A stretch of 16,813 bases of DNA, taken from DASVTR01 sp033855775 (GTDB taxonomy: Bacteria; Acidobacteriota; Blastocatellia; Pyrinomonadales; Pyrinomonadaceae). Shown one piece after another: positions 1 to 6,534 of this stretch. Position numbers and translations under genes: made by a program. Each line of letters starts with the position of its first letter. Position 1 is the stretch's first letter. The stretch covers positions 1 to 16,813 of the forward strand of contig JAWVFT010000051.1 of assembly GCA_033855775.1 (NCBI GenBank), written 5' to 3'. The notes below the pieces were generated by a model that worked only from the letters and a program-made list of their open reading frames with translations, was not told where the DNA came from and searched no databases.

Positions 1-37
1 CCCCCGAACTATTTACCTGCCGTCAGATTAGATTCTC
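1..37 (+). repeat. Left terminal inverted repeat of the IS3 element (truncated)
   Basis: Bases 1-37 pair with 1204-1168. Nine of 37 positions differ. The best conserved blocks are CCCCGA at 2-7, TTACC at 13-17 and AGATTAGA at 25-32. The first bases of the true terminus are missing from the window. Confidence 0.85.
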
Positions 38-75
38 ACGGTTGTTAATGTCATGGCTCTTTGTTTGTACACGGC

Positions 76-880
76 CTAGAACTCACTCGGCGTTCGATAG
101 TCCAGGCTGCTGTGCGGTCGCTCTTTATTGTCCTGTTGCCGCCAGTTTTCGATCACGGCTCCCGCCTCTCGCAGATGCCTGAACCACTCGATATTCAGAC
201 ACTCGTCACGTAAGCGTCCATTGAAACTTTCTCCTCGTGCATTCTGCCACCGACTACCCGGCTCGATATAGAGCGTTTGGATACCCTTTCTCTGAAGCCA
301 CTCTTTGACTCGTGCAGCGACGAACTCCGACCCATTGTCTGAGCGCAGGGACAGCGGCGCGCCTCGCTCTGCCACCAATCGCGAGAGCCCTTCAATGACC
401 GCGCTGGCAGTGATCGAAGTCGCCACGCGAATCGCCAGACTCTCTCTCGTGTATTCAGCCACTACCGTCAACCTCTTGAACCCTTCTCTCCATTGGCACA
501 GCGGTCAAACACGAAGTCGTAGGTCCAGACGTGGTTCGGATCAAGCGCCTGTCAACAGTTCGTCAAAGAACTCCTCGCTCGTTTCTGTCGCGGCCGGCGC
601 AGCGGCAAACAAAGTTTCGCCTCTCGCCACACCCGATGCGCCCGCTTATGATTGATCCTCTCACCACATCTGCTCAAACAGCACAAGCTCGACGATACCC
701 GTAGCGCGGATGCTCACTGGCAATGGCCTGCCACGTCTCGATTAACTCAGTGTCGGATCGGCGAGACTGATAGTGAAAGCCAGGGCGACTGATGCCGATG
801 AGCTGACAACTGCGGCGCTCTGAAACTTTGTGCCCCTTGAGCAGTGTCACTGCTTCCCGCTGCTGAGAAGCAGTCACCAC
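76..880 (-). pseudogene. IS3-family transposase OrfB (DDE integrase), frameshifted remnant
   Basis: Three fragments in different frames together cover a near full-length OrfB. The first (880 to about 677) has the HTH_21 region, ending HPRYGYRRACA. The frame then shifts near 677-682 and continues as LSRCGERINHKRAHRVW. An in-frame TGA lies at 552-554, followed by NHVWTYDFVFDRCANGE, which carries the first catalytic Asp. The frame shifts again near 483-487 into LTVVAEYTRES. The last fragment (471-76) has the second Asp in RSDNGSEF and the Glu in ARGESFNGRLRDE. All three DDE residues are therefore still encoded, but no uninterrupted protein can be made. Real decay is more likely than sequencing error because there are three separate lesions. 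Confidence 0.9.
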
Positions 881-1143
881 TTTTTTGCCATCACTTCTTT
901 CATGGCGTCAATCTCGATGACGCTTTCGGCCAACAATCGTTTCACACGGGCGTTCTCTTTTTCCAACTCGCGCAGGGGCTTGGCCTCCGCTCCCTCCAAA
1001 CCGCCATCCTTCTGTCGCCACTTATAGAAGGTGTTCGCTGAAATGCTATGGGCGCGACAGACAGCTGTGATGGTCTGCTCGCCCTTTTCTGCTTCGCGTA
1101 AGATCGAGATAATCTGCTCCTCGCTAAACTTTGACTGCTTCAT
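874..1143 (-). CDS. IS3-family transposase OrfA (helix-turn-helix protein)
   Basis: An 89-residue protein, the usual size for OrfA. It binds the element's ends and supplies the N-terminal part of the OrfAB transposase. The N-terminal half carries the HTH_Tnp_1 pattern: FSEEQIISILREAE, then CRAHSISANTFYKW around residues 29-42 as the recognition region. The C-terminal third (about residues 57-80: RELEKENARVKRLLAE) is a leucine-zipper-like helix used for multimerisation. The start is supported by AAAAGGAG 8 bases upstream of the ATG. The 3' end runs into the slippery A6G site and overlaps orfB. This reading frame is intact, unlike orfB. Confidence 0.93.
   Translation of the reverse strand: MKQSKFSEEQIISILREAEKGEQTITAVCRAHSISANTFYKWRQKDGGLEGAEAKPLRELEKENARVKRLLAESVIEIDAMKEVMAKKW
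880..886 (-). other. A6G programmed -1 frameshift site between orfA and orfB
   Basis: On the minus strand the last codons of orfA read GCA AAA AAG TGG TGA. A -1 slip on AAAAAAG leads directly into GTG GTG ACT GCT, the start of the orfB frame. In the IS3 family this kind of slip makes the OrfAB fusion transposase. The site is intact although orfB downstream is not. Confidence 0.8.
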
Positions 1144-1167
1144 CTTTGAATCTCCTTTTGAGGTTGG

Positions 1168-1207
1168 GAGATTCTAATCTATCGGTTGGTAATCAGATCG
1201 GGGAACA
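1168..1207 (-). repeat. Right terminal inverted repeat of the IS3 element
   Basis: Read on the minus strand from 1207 it starts TGTTCCCCGATCTGATTACC and matches the left end over 37 bases. It lies just upstream of orfA, so the orfA promoter is probably within or beside it. Position 1207 is taken as the outer boundary because of the TG terminal dinucleotide. Confidence 0.82.
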
Positions 1208-1378
1208 TGTCAGGGGGTTGAGAGGGGAGGCTCGTTGCGTTCTGTGTGGGGACGGCGGCGGGCTTTTTGTTTGGGGGTGGGGCTTTTTGTGGGAGTTGGG
1301 GAGGTAAATGGGGCTTTTTGTGGGGATTTGGCGAGTTTGTGGGGCGATTTTGAGGGGTTGTGCGGGTGGTGGAGCAGG

Positions 1379-1945
1379 GTTGACGAGCAGTTGGGCAGGG
1401 TTGACGAACGATTGGACGATGTTGTCGAGCGGTTGGGCAGGGTTGCTGAGGGGCTGAACAAAGTTGCTGAACGGTTCAGCGAGGTTGCCGAGTCATTCGG
1501 CGAGGTTGCCGAGTTGTTCAGCAGAGTTGCCGAGCGATTCGGCAGAGTTGCCGAGCGGCTCGGCAAGGTTGTCGAGGGGTTCAGCGGGTTCCTGAGCGGT
1601 TCGGCAATCTCGCTGAATGGCTCAGCAACTCCACCGAATGGTTCGGAAACTTCGTTGAATAGTTCGGAAACCTCGTTGAATGGCTCGGCAACTCTGCTGA
1701 ATGGCTCGGCAGGGTTGCTGAGGGGTTCGTCAAGGTTGCCGGATGGTTCGGTAATTCTGTCGAGGGGTTCGTGAAAGTTGCTGAGGGGTTCGGTGAGGGC
1801 GGCGAATGAGGCGGCAAGGGTGTCGAGTGGCCGGGCAGGGTGGTTGAACGGTTTGGTCATCGTGTCGAAGTCGGAGGGGATTTTGTTGAGTGGTTGGGCG
1901 AAGTTGTTGAGGGGTTCGGTCATCGCGCCGGGTGGGTCGGCGGGC
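1379..1945. repeat. Degenerate tandem array of about 27 x 21-bp dyad-symmetric units
   Basis: The array has a constant 21-bp period with heavy drift between units. Unit 9 (1547-1567) is the clearest: GTTGCCGAGCGGCTCGGCAAG, in which TTGCCGA and TCGGCAA are perfect 7-base inverted arms around 5 bases. Units 5, 6, 8, 12 and 13 also keep perfect inner arms of 4-5 bases. Units 5 and 12 carry the paired change CTGA/TCAG instead of CCGA/TCGG. The dyad centre shifts by one base after unit 10 (about 1588). The first ten units translate on the plus strand as heptads such as VAERFGR; on the minus strand units 27 to 11 translate as heptads such as VAEPFSE. There are no spacers, so this is not a CRISPR array. 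Function is unknown. Confidence 0.85.
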
Positions 1946-2200
1946 GGGGTGGTTGAAGAAAAAGCTTGAAATGGGAACGGGAAATCTGACAGAATCAGGG
2001 CGCACGGCTCAGGGATGAGGGCTTCAAGGCGTAGGGTTATGGGAGAGTCGTGCGTTAACCGTTCTGCCTCCGGGCGGCCTCATGCGGCGACCTCGCGCCC
2101 GCGTACCAGTCACCGCTCAGGGCAGAATCCACACGTAACCGCAACCATGAGGCGCACACTCTCTTTCGCGCCCCCGCTACTCTCAGACCAGCCTTTAAGA

Positions 2201-2206
2201 AAGGAG
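2201..2206 (+). promoter_or_regulatory. Shine-Dalgarno site fixing the 2214 start
   Basis: AAGGAG, within AAAGGAG, lies 7 bases before ATG 2214. It is as strong as the sites before the two minus-strand genes starting at 4041 and 9486, and has the same spacing. Confidence 0.8.
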
Positions 2207-2213
2207 TACGGCT

Positions 2214-2906
2214 ATGTCATACCCGAAAGCAGATGCAGAGTTGGTTATCTGGTATAAGAATTTCTCGCAGAAGTTTGCTACTCATGCGCCGACACTCGGT
2301 TTTACCGCCGCCGACGTGAGCGCCGTGCAGGCGGACGCGGCGATGCTCGATTATCTCATAGGCGATTTGCTGCCGACTTACCAGAGCGCGCTTCAGGCGC
2401 GCACGGCTTACAAAAACGTCATCAAGGATGGGCCAATCGGCGTCGCGGGCGGCAACCCTCCGGGCGCTCCTGTGACGGGAGCGGCGCCAGCGACCGTCGA
2501 GCCGGGGATTGTGCCGCGCCTGCGTCGTTTGATTCAGCGGATTAAGTCCGCGCCGAATTATACGCAAGCCGTAGGAGAAGACCTCGACCTCATCGGCCCT
2601 GAGAAAAACGCGCCGGGGGACGACATCACGGCTAAGCCTGTGCCGAAGGCATTCGCGCTGCCGGGGAGCCATGTGCAGATTGAGTTTAATAAGGGCGGGT
2701 TTGACGGCGTGTCGATAGAGGGACGCCGCGAGGGCGAGACGGCGTGGACGCCGCTCGGCATAGACCTCTACAGCCCGTTCATTGATACGCGCCCGCCCGC
2801 GCAAAACGGCATGCCGGAAGTGCGCGAATATCGCCTGCGCTACCTCCTGCGCGACGAGGCCACGGGGCAGTGGTCGGACATCGTGAGCGTCACCACGATG
2901 CCGTAG
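2214..2906 (+). CDS. Unknown protein: helical N-terminus, Gly/Pro/Ala linker, beta-sandwich-like C-terminus
   Basis: A 230-residue protein with a well-supported start (AAAGGAG, 7-base spacing). It has no signal peptide, lipobox or membrane segment. Residues 1-70 look helical and amphipathic (ELVIWYKNFSQKFATHAP, then LPTYQSALQARTAYKN). Residues 73-98 are a Gly/Pro/Ala linker. Residues 100-118 form a basic helix (IVPRLRRLIQRIKSAPNY). Residues 143-230 are beta-rich and resemble a fibronectin type III-like domain, ending with YRLRYLLRDEATGQWSDIV. I recall similar hypothetical proteins of about 220 residues in Acidobacteria and Verrucomicrobia, without a known function. It converges on the glycosidase-like gene at 3055-4041, so co-transcription is excluded. 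Confidence 0.85.
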   Translation: MSYPKADAELVIWYKNFSQKFATHAPTLGFTAADVSAVQADAAMLDYLIGDLLPTYQSALQARTAYKNVIKDGPIGVAGGNPPGAPVTGAAPATVEPGIVPRLRRLIQRIKSAPNYTQAVGEDLDLIGPEKNAPGDDITAKPVPKAFALPGSHVQIEFNKGGFDGVSIEGRREGETAWTPLGIDLYSPFIDTRPPAQNGMPEVREYRLRYLLRDEATGQWSDIVSVTTMP

Positions 2907-2912
2907 CAAAGC

Positions 2913-3053
2913 GACACGGCGACGCGGGAACCGAGGCGAAGCGGCGACGGGGCGACAAGCAGAACTAGCGAAGGAACAACCCAAAGAGTCTTGAAGAGTC
3001 CGCTCAGCCGGTCTTTCTCTCCGCGTCTGTCTTTCCCGCCGCGTCGCCGCGTC
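2913..3053. repeat. Long-range inverted repeat between convergent genes
   Basis: GACACGGCGACGCGG (2913-2927) and CCGCGTCGCCGCGTC (3039-3053) are inverted copies matching at 14 of 15 positions, separated by about 110 bases. They begin 7 bases after one stop codon and end 2 bases before the other. They could form a shared terminator-like structure, or be the ends of a small repeat element. No T run follows either arm. Confidence 0.6.
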
Positions 3054-3054
3054 C

Positions 3055-4041
3055 TTACTTGCCTGTGACGGAGCGGTAGGCGTCCCAGAGATGCGGCTTC
3101 GGGTTGCGGTTGGAGTCGAGCCAGCCGTAGGTGAGGTCGTCGCTCCAGACGAAGAAGAAAACCTTCTTGAGAAACTTCGGAACCGTGACCGTCCGCCAGG
3201 GAGCGCTCGGCAGATTGACCGTGCCTTCGCCAATCCATGAACAGATTTCCTTGACGCGCTGGCCGTTGTTCTGCATGGCGTCCGAGAGCGTGTTGTCCAC
3301 GCCCGTCTCCGTCAGCCAAACCGGAGCGCTTATTCCATACTCGCGCAGGATGGGAACTATCTGGTAGAGCGTCGAGAGCAACTCGCTCGTCGCATGGCCG
3401 CCACGCGGATAGCCGTGAATCGTCACCACGTCCAGAGCAATGCGCTCGTCGCGCAGCCGCTTCAGACACAGCCGCAGAAAGTCGAAGGGATTGTTGTCGC
3501 GCGAGGTGATGTCCGGGGCGCAAACCTTGTACCCGGCAGTGTGAATGACCCGCGCGGCGATGACGAGTTGGTTGATGTAATCCGCCGCGCCGTAGTGGTA
3601 AAAGCCCGCGTCGTTCGGCTCGTTGCCGATGTTGAAATAGGTGACGCCCAACGGCCCGAACTTGCCGACCACCTGCCGCACGAAATTCTCCCAGTGTGTC
3701 AGGCGCGTTCTCCAAGCCTCCTGCTCTTCCGCGCTCGGCTCCCTGTCGCCCGGACGCGGGCGCGGGCGCGGCCAGTCGTCGTCCACCGTCGTAACCGGCA
3801 TCCCTCTGGTAATCCACCCCGGATAGTTCGGACTCAGGCCGAGGTAGAGTTGCTGGCCCCTGCGGGCGGCAGCAGCGGCCACGCGGTCTGTCTCGCCCCA
3901 GACGGGCGCGCTCCCCGGCTTGGGCTGTATCTCGAAAAGAACGCTCGTTCGCAGCCACGTCACGCCACCTTGATTGAGAATCTCCGTCAGTCTATCGTCA
4001 GGATAGTGGAGCACCATTCCCCAAGGGGTATCTGTTCCCAT
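3055..4041 (-). CDS. Glycoside hydrolase-like protein, clan GH-A TIM barrel
   Basis: A 328-residue protein from ATG 4041. That start is chosen over an in-frame one at 4140 because AAAGGAGG lies 7 bases upstream and the 33 extra residues look like read-through. Clan GH-A enzymes cleave beta-glycosidic bonds with two glutamates on a (beta/alpha)8 barrel. Here the acid/base candidate is E141 in YFNIGNEPND (136-144) and the nucleophile candidate is E245 in WLTETG (242-247). TIHGY (207-211) and the aromatic FFFVWSDDL near residue 300 fit the late barrel strands. The N-terminus (TPWGMVLHYP) reads like the first strand. No signal peptide is visible, so the protein is probably cytoplasmic or exported by a non-classical route. 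An Arg/Pro stretch (PRPRPRPG, 91-98) interrupts the barrel. The substrate is unknown; GH39- and GH5-type relatives are possible. Confidence 0.78.
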   Translation of the reverse strand: MGTDTPWGMVLHYPDDRLTEILNQGGVTWLRTSVLFEIQPKPGSAPVWGETDRVAAAAARRGQQLYLGLSPNYPGWITRGMPVTTVDDDWPRPRPRPGDREPSAEEQEAWRTRLTHWENFVRQVVGKFGPLGVTYFNIGNEPNDAGFYHYGAADYINQLVIAARVIHTAGYKVCAPDITSRDNNPFDFLRLCLKRLRDERIALDVVTIHGYPRGGHATSELLSTLYQIVPILREYGISAPVWLTETGVDNTLSDAMQNNGQRVKEICSWIGEGTVNLPSAPWRTVTVPKFLKKVFFFVWSDDLTYGWLDSNRNPKPHLWDAYRSVTGK

Positions 4042-4433
4042 GTTTGTGCCTCCTTTCGAGCGGCAGGCGCAGAGCGCTGGAAAATCTCTGTGCGGACTAC
4101 CGACATGCGGCGAAGAGTAACGCACACATATAAGCAGCAACGCTCATGCCAATCACGATGCTGTTCTCATACGGCTTCTGTCAGGCGAATAAACAGAGTT
4201 TGATTTCCGGCAGGGTGACGAAAGTGTCTACCGTAGAAGACAGACTTGAGCGCCGGATGTGCACTTCTGTTGAATCCTAACTTTGCCCAACGGTGAAAGT
4301 GGCCCGCCGGCCAGCCTTCTGGCTAACTGTCATCTTCGCCCCGCTTTCGTGTATGATGTGCGCGTTTTTCCATTCCAGCCATTTCAGTTCGGCCCGGCCA
4401 TTGGACTTGAGGCCGAACGCTCAGGAGATTTAG
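4042..4433. other. Divergent intergenic region
   Basis: It lies between the glycosidase (-) and the lipoprotein (+), so it should hold promoters for both. TATGAT at 4352-4357 could be a -10 box for the lipoprotein gene, but I see no good -35 box. A small hairpin GCCAG-CCTT-CTGGC lies at 4310-4323. No gene is visible. Confidence 0.4.
4049..4056 (-). promoter_or_regulatory. Shine-Dalgarno site deciding the glycosidase start
   Basis: On the minus strand AAAGGAGG ends 7 bases before ATG 4041. It lies inside the longer open frame that begins at 4140, so it argues for the shorter protein. Confidence 0.8.
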
Positions 4434-4865
4434 ATGATGAAGAGAGTTTTCGGCCCCCTGTTGGTCGCAGTCTGTTGCGCGTTACTGTTGTCCGCCTGCG
4501 GCGGTTCAGACACGAACTCGAACAACGCTTCGACCACCAACGTTAATAAGTCAACGACCACTACGACTACGACGAGCAGCACCCCGGCTGCGACGAGCAG
4601 CACTCCGGCGGCGACCACGGCCTCCACAGGCGAGAAGATAGGCATCGCCGAGTGCGACGACTTCCTTGATAAATACGACGCCTGCGTCTCCGACAAGGTT
4701 CCGGCAGCGGCCCGCGCGCAGTACCAGTCATCGCTGGCTCAATGGCGCAAGGCTTGGCGCGATGCCGCCGCCAACCCGCAGACCAAAGCCACGCTCGCCC
4801 AACAATGCAAGATGATTGCCGAGCAGACCGCCCCCTCGATGAAGTCTTTCGGCTGCACGTTCTAA
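4434..4865 (+). CDS. Small lipoprotein with Thr/Ser linker and four-cysteine helical domain
   Basis: A 143-residue protein. Residues 1-21 are a type II signal peptide; the lipobox LSAC (19-22) gives Cys22 as the lipidated residue, so the protein should be membrane anchored. Residues 24-65 are a Ser/Thr/Asn-rich linker containing SSTPAAT twice, encoded by a 21-bp direct duplication around 4573-4614. Residues about 68-143 form a compact, probably helical domain with four cysteines: ECDDFLDKYDACV (a C-x9-C pair) and then C-x15-C ending in FGCTF at the C-terminus. Two disulfides are likely outside the cytoplasm. AGGAG lies 6 bases before ATG 4434 and 9 before a second ATG at 4437, so either may be used. 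Function is unknown. Confidence 0.85.
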   Translation: MMKRVFGPLLVAVCCALLLSACGGSDTNSNNASTTNVNKSTTTTTTTSSTPAATSSTPAATTASTGEKIGIAECDDFLDKYDACVSDKVPAAARAQYQSSLAQWRKAWRDAAANPQTKATLAQQCKMIAEQTAPSMKSFGCTF

Positions 4866-4870
4866 GAGCA

Positions 4871-4987
4871 CGGGATGGGGGTCGGGGGTTGGGGGATGGG
4901 GAAGACAAGTATTAAGTTGAGACTGTCGCTTCTCGTTTTTGTTTTCCCTAACCCCTAGCCCCCAACCCCCTGTTCCCTATTTCCCTT
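4871..4987. repeat. G-tract/C-tract inverted repeat with quadruplex potential
   Basis: Bases 4872-4901 hold five G tracts (3, 5, 5, 5 and 4 long) separated by 2-base loops. Bases 4946-4987 hold C tracts, with CCCTAACCCCTAG followed by the 12-base block at 4959-4970. That block is the exact reverse complement of 4884-4895. Both a long stem and G-quadruplexes on either strand are possible. It begins 6 bases after the lipoprotein stop, so it may act in termination or be an inserted repeat. Confidence 0.75.
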
Positions 4988-5197
4988 TCCCGTTGACGCC
5001 TGCGCGTGGTGCAGGCTATTATCTTGAGAGCGTCTCCCGGCTCTAATTTTCGGGTGGCGCTGATGAGAGCCTGCCGAGTTCGCTTCCAATGCGTCCAGAG
5101 CTTCTACGCGAGACGCCGGAAAATCCCGCAACAATCGAATGCGCCCCGCCTCGCCCGTTACTCCAATTCCGTGCGGAAAGGTGTCTCCAAAGTCCCC

Positions 5198-6346
5198 ATG
5201 ACAATTAAAATAGATGACCTACTGAGAATCGCCAGCGGCCACGGCGCTTCAGACCTTCACATCAAAGCGGGCTCGTTTCCCTTCATGCGTATCGGCGGCG
5301 AGTTGCGCCCGGTCGTTGACGGCTCGCGCCTCTCGCAGGAAGACACGCTCGACATGGCTTTCTCGATGATGTCGAACCGGCAGAAACAGCGCTTCAAGGA
5401 AGCCAACGAAGTTGACATCGGTTACGGCGTGCAGGGGCTTGGCCGCTTTCGCGCCAACATCTTTCAGCAGCGCGGCACGGTCAGCATCGTCCTGCGCGTC
5501 ATCCCCGACGGCACGCGCTCGACCTCAGAACTCGGCATGCCGCCGATTATCGACAAAATCGCCGACGAACAACGCGGGCTGATTCTCGTCACGGGCGCGA
5601 CCGGCTCCGGCAAGTCAACGACGCTGGCCGCCATGATTGACCGCATCAACGCCTCGCGCAGCGACCACATCGTCACCATCGAAGACCCCATCGAATTTCT
5701 GCACCGCGACAAGCGCTCCTTCGTCTCGCAGCGCGAGGTGGAAGTGGACACGCGCTCGTTTGCGGAAGCCCTGAGAGGCGCGCTGCGGCAAGACCCGGAC
5801 GTGATTCTGGTTGGCGAAATGCGCGACCTCGAAACCATCGAGACGGCCCTGACCGCCGCCGAGACGGGACACCTCGTGCTCTCCACGCTGCACACGCTCG
5901 ACGCGACCGAAACCATCACGCGCGTCGTCTCATCATTCCCTTCACACCAGCAGAAATCCGTGCGGCTGCAACTGGCGAGCATCCTCAAGGCCGTCATCTC
6001 GATGCGGCTGGTGCGGGCCGCGCGCGGAACGGGGCGCGTCCCGGCGGTCGAAGTGATGGTTTCGACTGGGCTCATCCGCGATTACATCATGAACGAAGAC
6101 AAGACCTACATGCTGCGCGAGGCCATCGCCGCCGGAACGTCGCAGTATGGGATGCAGACCTTCGACCAGTCGCTCTTTCATCTCTTTCAATCCGGCCTCA
6201 TCACGCTCGAAGAGGCTCTGAGAAATTCCACCAACGCGGACGAATTTCGCATGCGCGCCGCCGGCATACAGTCCAGCACAGAGCAGGCGAAGGAAGATAT
6301 GGAACGCATCGTCAGCGTCGCCAACACGCCCGTCGAAGCGAAGTAG
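5198..6346 (+). CDS. pilT: Type IV pilus retraction ATPase PilT
   Basis: A 382-residue protein from ATG 5198. This hexameric cytoplasmic ATPase powers pilus retraction for twitching motility and DNA uptake. Visible signatures: SDLHIKAG (18-25) of the N-terminal domain, Walker A GATGSGKST (133-141), Asp box TIEDPIEF (160-167, E162), Walker B DPDVILVGEM (199-208, E207) and His box GHLVLSTLHT (224-233). The C-terminal part has RVPAVEVMVSTGLIRDYI and ALRNSTNADEFRMRAAGI, matching PilT better than PilB. Where many homologues read ISQRL this one has ISMRL (267-271). The open frame extends upstream to 5006, but the first 64 residues are Arg-rich and not PilT-like, so 5198 is preferred although no good ribosome binding site precedes it. 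No other pilus gene is next to it. Confidence 0.95.
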   Translation: MTIKIDDLLRIASGHGASDLHIKAGSFPFMRIGGELRPVVDGSRLSQEDTLDMAFSMMSNRQKQRFKEANEVDIGYGVQGLGRFRANIFQQRGTVSIVLRVIPDGTRSTSELGMPPIIDKIADEQRGLILVTGATGSGKSTTLAAMIDRINASRSDHIVTIEDPIEFLHRDKRSFVSQREVEVDTRSFAEALRGALRQDPDVILVGEMRDLETIETALTAAETGHLVLSTLHTLDATETITRVVSSFPSHQQKSVRLQLASILKAVISMRLVRAARGTGRVPAVEVMVSTGLIRDYIMNEDKTYMLREAIAAGTSQYGMQTFDQSLFHLFQSGLITLEEALRNSTNADEFRMRAAGIQSSTEQAKEDMERIVSVANTPVEAK

Positions 6347-6427
6347 AGCGAAGCAGCCCTGCGTCTCTTAAACGCGCCGCCCGCGCATCCCGTTTCTCTC
6401 GCCTTAGATTCTCCGCGCATCACGAAC

Positions 6428-6471
6428 AACAAAGGCGTAGAGCTTTCATTTGAAAGCTCTACGCCTTTGTT
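6428..6471. terminator. Bidirectional hairpin terminator between pilT and the peptidase gene
   Basis: A perfect 21-bp stem (6428-6448 with 6451-6471) around a 2-base centre, of which the innermost pairs would open to give a small loop. The lower stem is AACAAAGGCG against CGCCTTTGTT, so both strands end in T-rich DNA. It lies 81 bases after the pilT stop and 63 bases beyond the stop of the convergent peptidase gene, so it can serve both. Confidence 0.88.
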
Positions 6472-6534
6472 ATTTGCGCTGTGCGCTTGTTATTCGTGGC
6501 TCATGTTGATTGCCACGCCCGAAGCGCTGCTTGC

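Larger units (their letters stand above)
1..1207 (-). mobile_element. IS3-family insertion sequence, decayed, left tip cut by window edge
   Basis: A transposon of about 1.2 kb, read on the minus strand as orfA then orfB. The ends form an imperfect inverted repeat: bases 1-37 match the reverse complement of 1168-1204 at 28 of 37 positions. The right tip reads TGTTCCCCGA inward from 1207, fitting the TG...CA ends of IS3 elements, so about 3 bases of the left tip lie outside the window. The orfA/orfB arrangement with an A6G slippage site and a DDE integrase core is typical of the IS3 family; the IS407-like group is my guess from the style of OrfA. OrfB is broken, so the copy should not move by itself. 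A target-site duplication cannot be tested because the left flank is missing. Confidence 0.93.
1208..2213. other. 1-kb stretch without a convincing gene
   Basis: Bases 1208-1378 are strongly G/T-rich on the plus strand, with G runs (around 1274-1304) and three copies of GGCTTTTTGT at 1261, 1281 and 1312. Bases 1379-1945 are the 21-bp tandem array listed separately. Bases 1946-2200 hold nothing I recognise. Several overlapping open frames exist on both strands (for example 1235-1774 plus, 1210-1923 minus). They seem to follow from the repeat period being a multiple of three and the strand skew. None has a ribosome binding site, and the plus frame would need a TTG start. Confidence 0.6.

Noticed and set aside
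1235..1774. Plus-strand open frame of 179 codons with coiled-coil heptads
   Set aside because: It needs a TTG start without a ribosome site, begins in low-complexity G/T-rich DNA, and loses the heptads after unit 10.
1210..1923. Minus-strand open frame of 237 codons over the 21-bp array
   Set aside because: It has an ATG but no ribosome binding site. The heptad pattern breaks midway, and open frames also exist on the other strand and in other frames because of the 21-bp period and base skew. Kept only as a finding.
1379..1945. CRISPR array
   Set aside because: Units are directly adjacent without unique spacers, are only 21 bp and are degenerate; no cas genes are nearby.
2217..3233. Long minus-strand open frame opposite the unknown gene
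   Set aside because: Arg/Ser-rich shadow of the gene at 2214-2906, running across the intergenic region into the glycosidase gene; no ribosome site and no family features.
2840..3958. Second minus-strand frame of 372 codons over the glycosidase
   Set aside because: Out of frame with the catalytic motifs NEP and TETG; composition (Arg/Ala/Gly rich) is typical of a GC-rich shadow frame.
3394..4203. Plus-strand frame of 269 codons opposite the glycosidase
   Set aside because: Antisense shadow without a ribosome site or recognisable domain.
4573..4614. Independent repeat element
   Set aside because: The two 21-bp copies are simply the coding sequence for the duplicated SSTPAAT linker of the lipoprotein.
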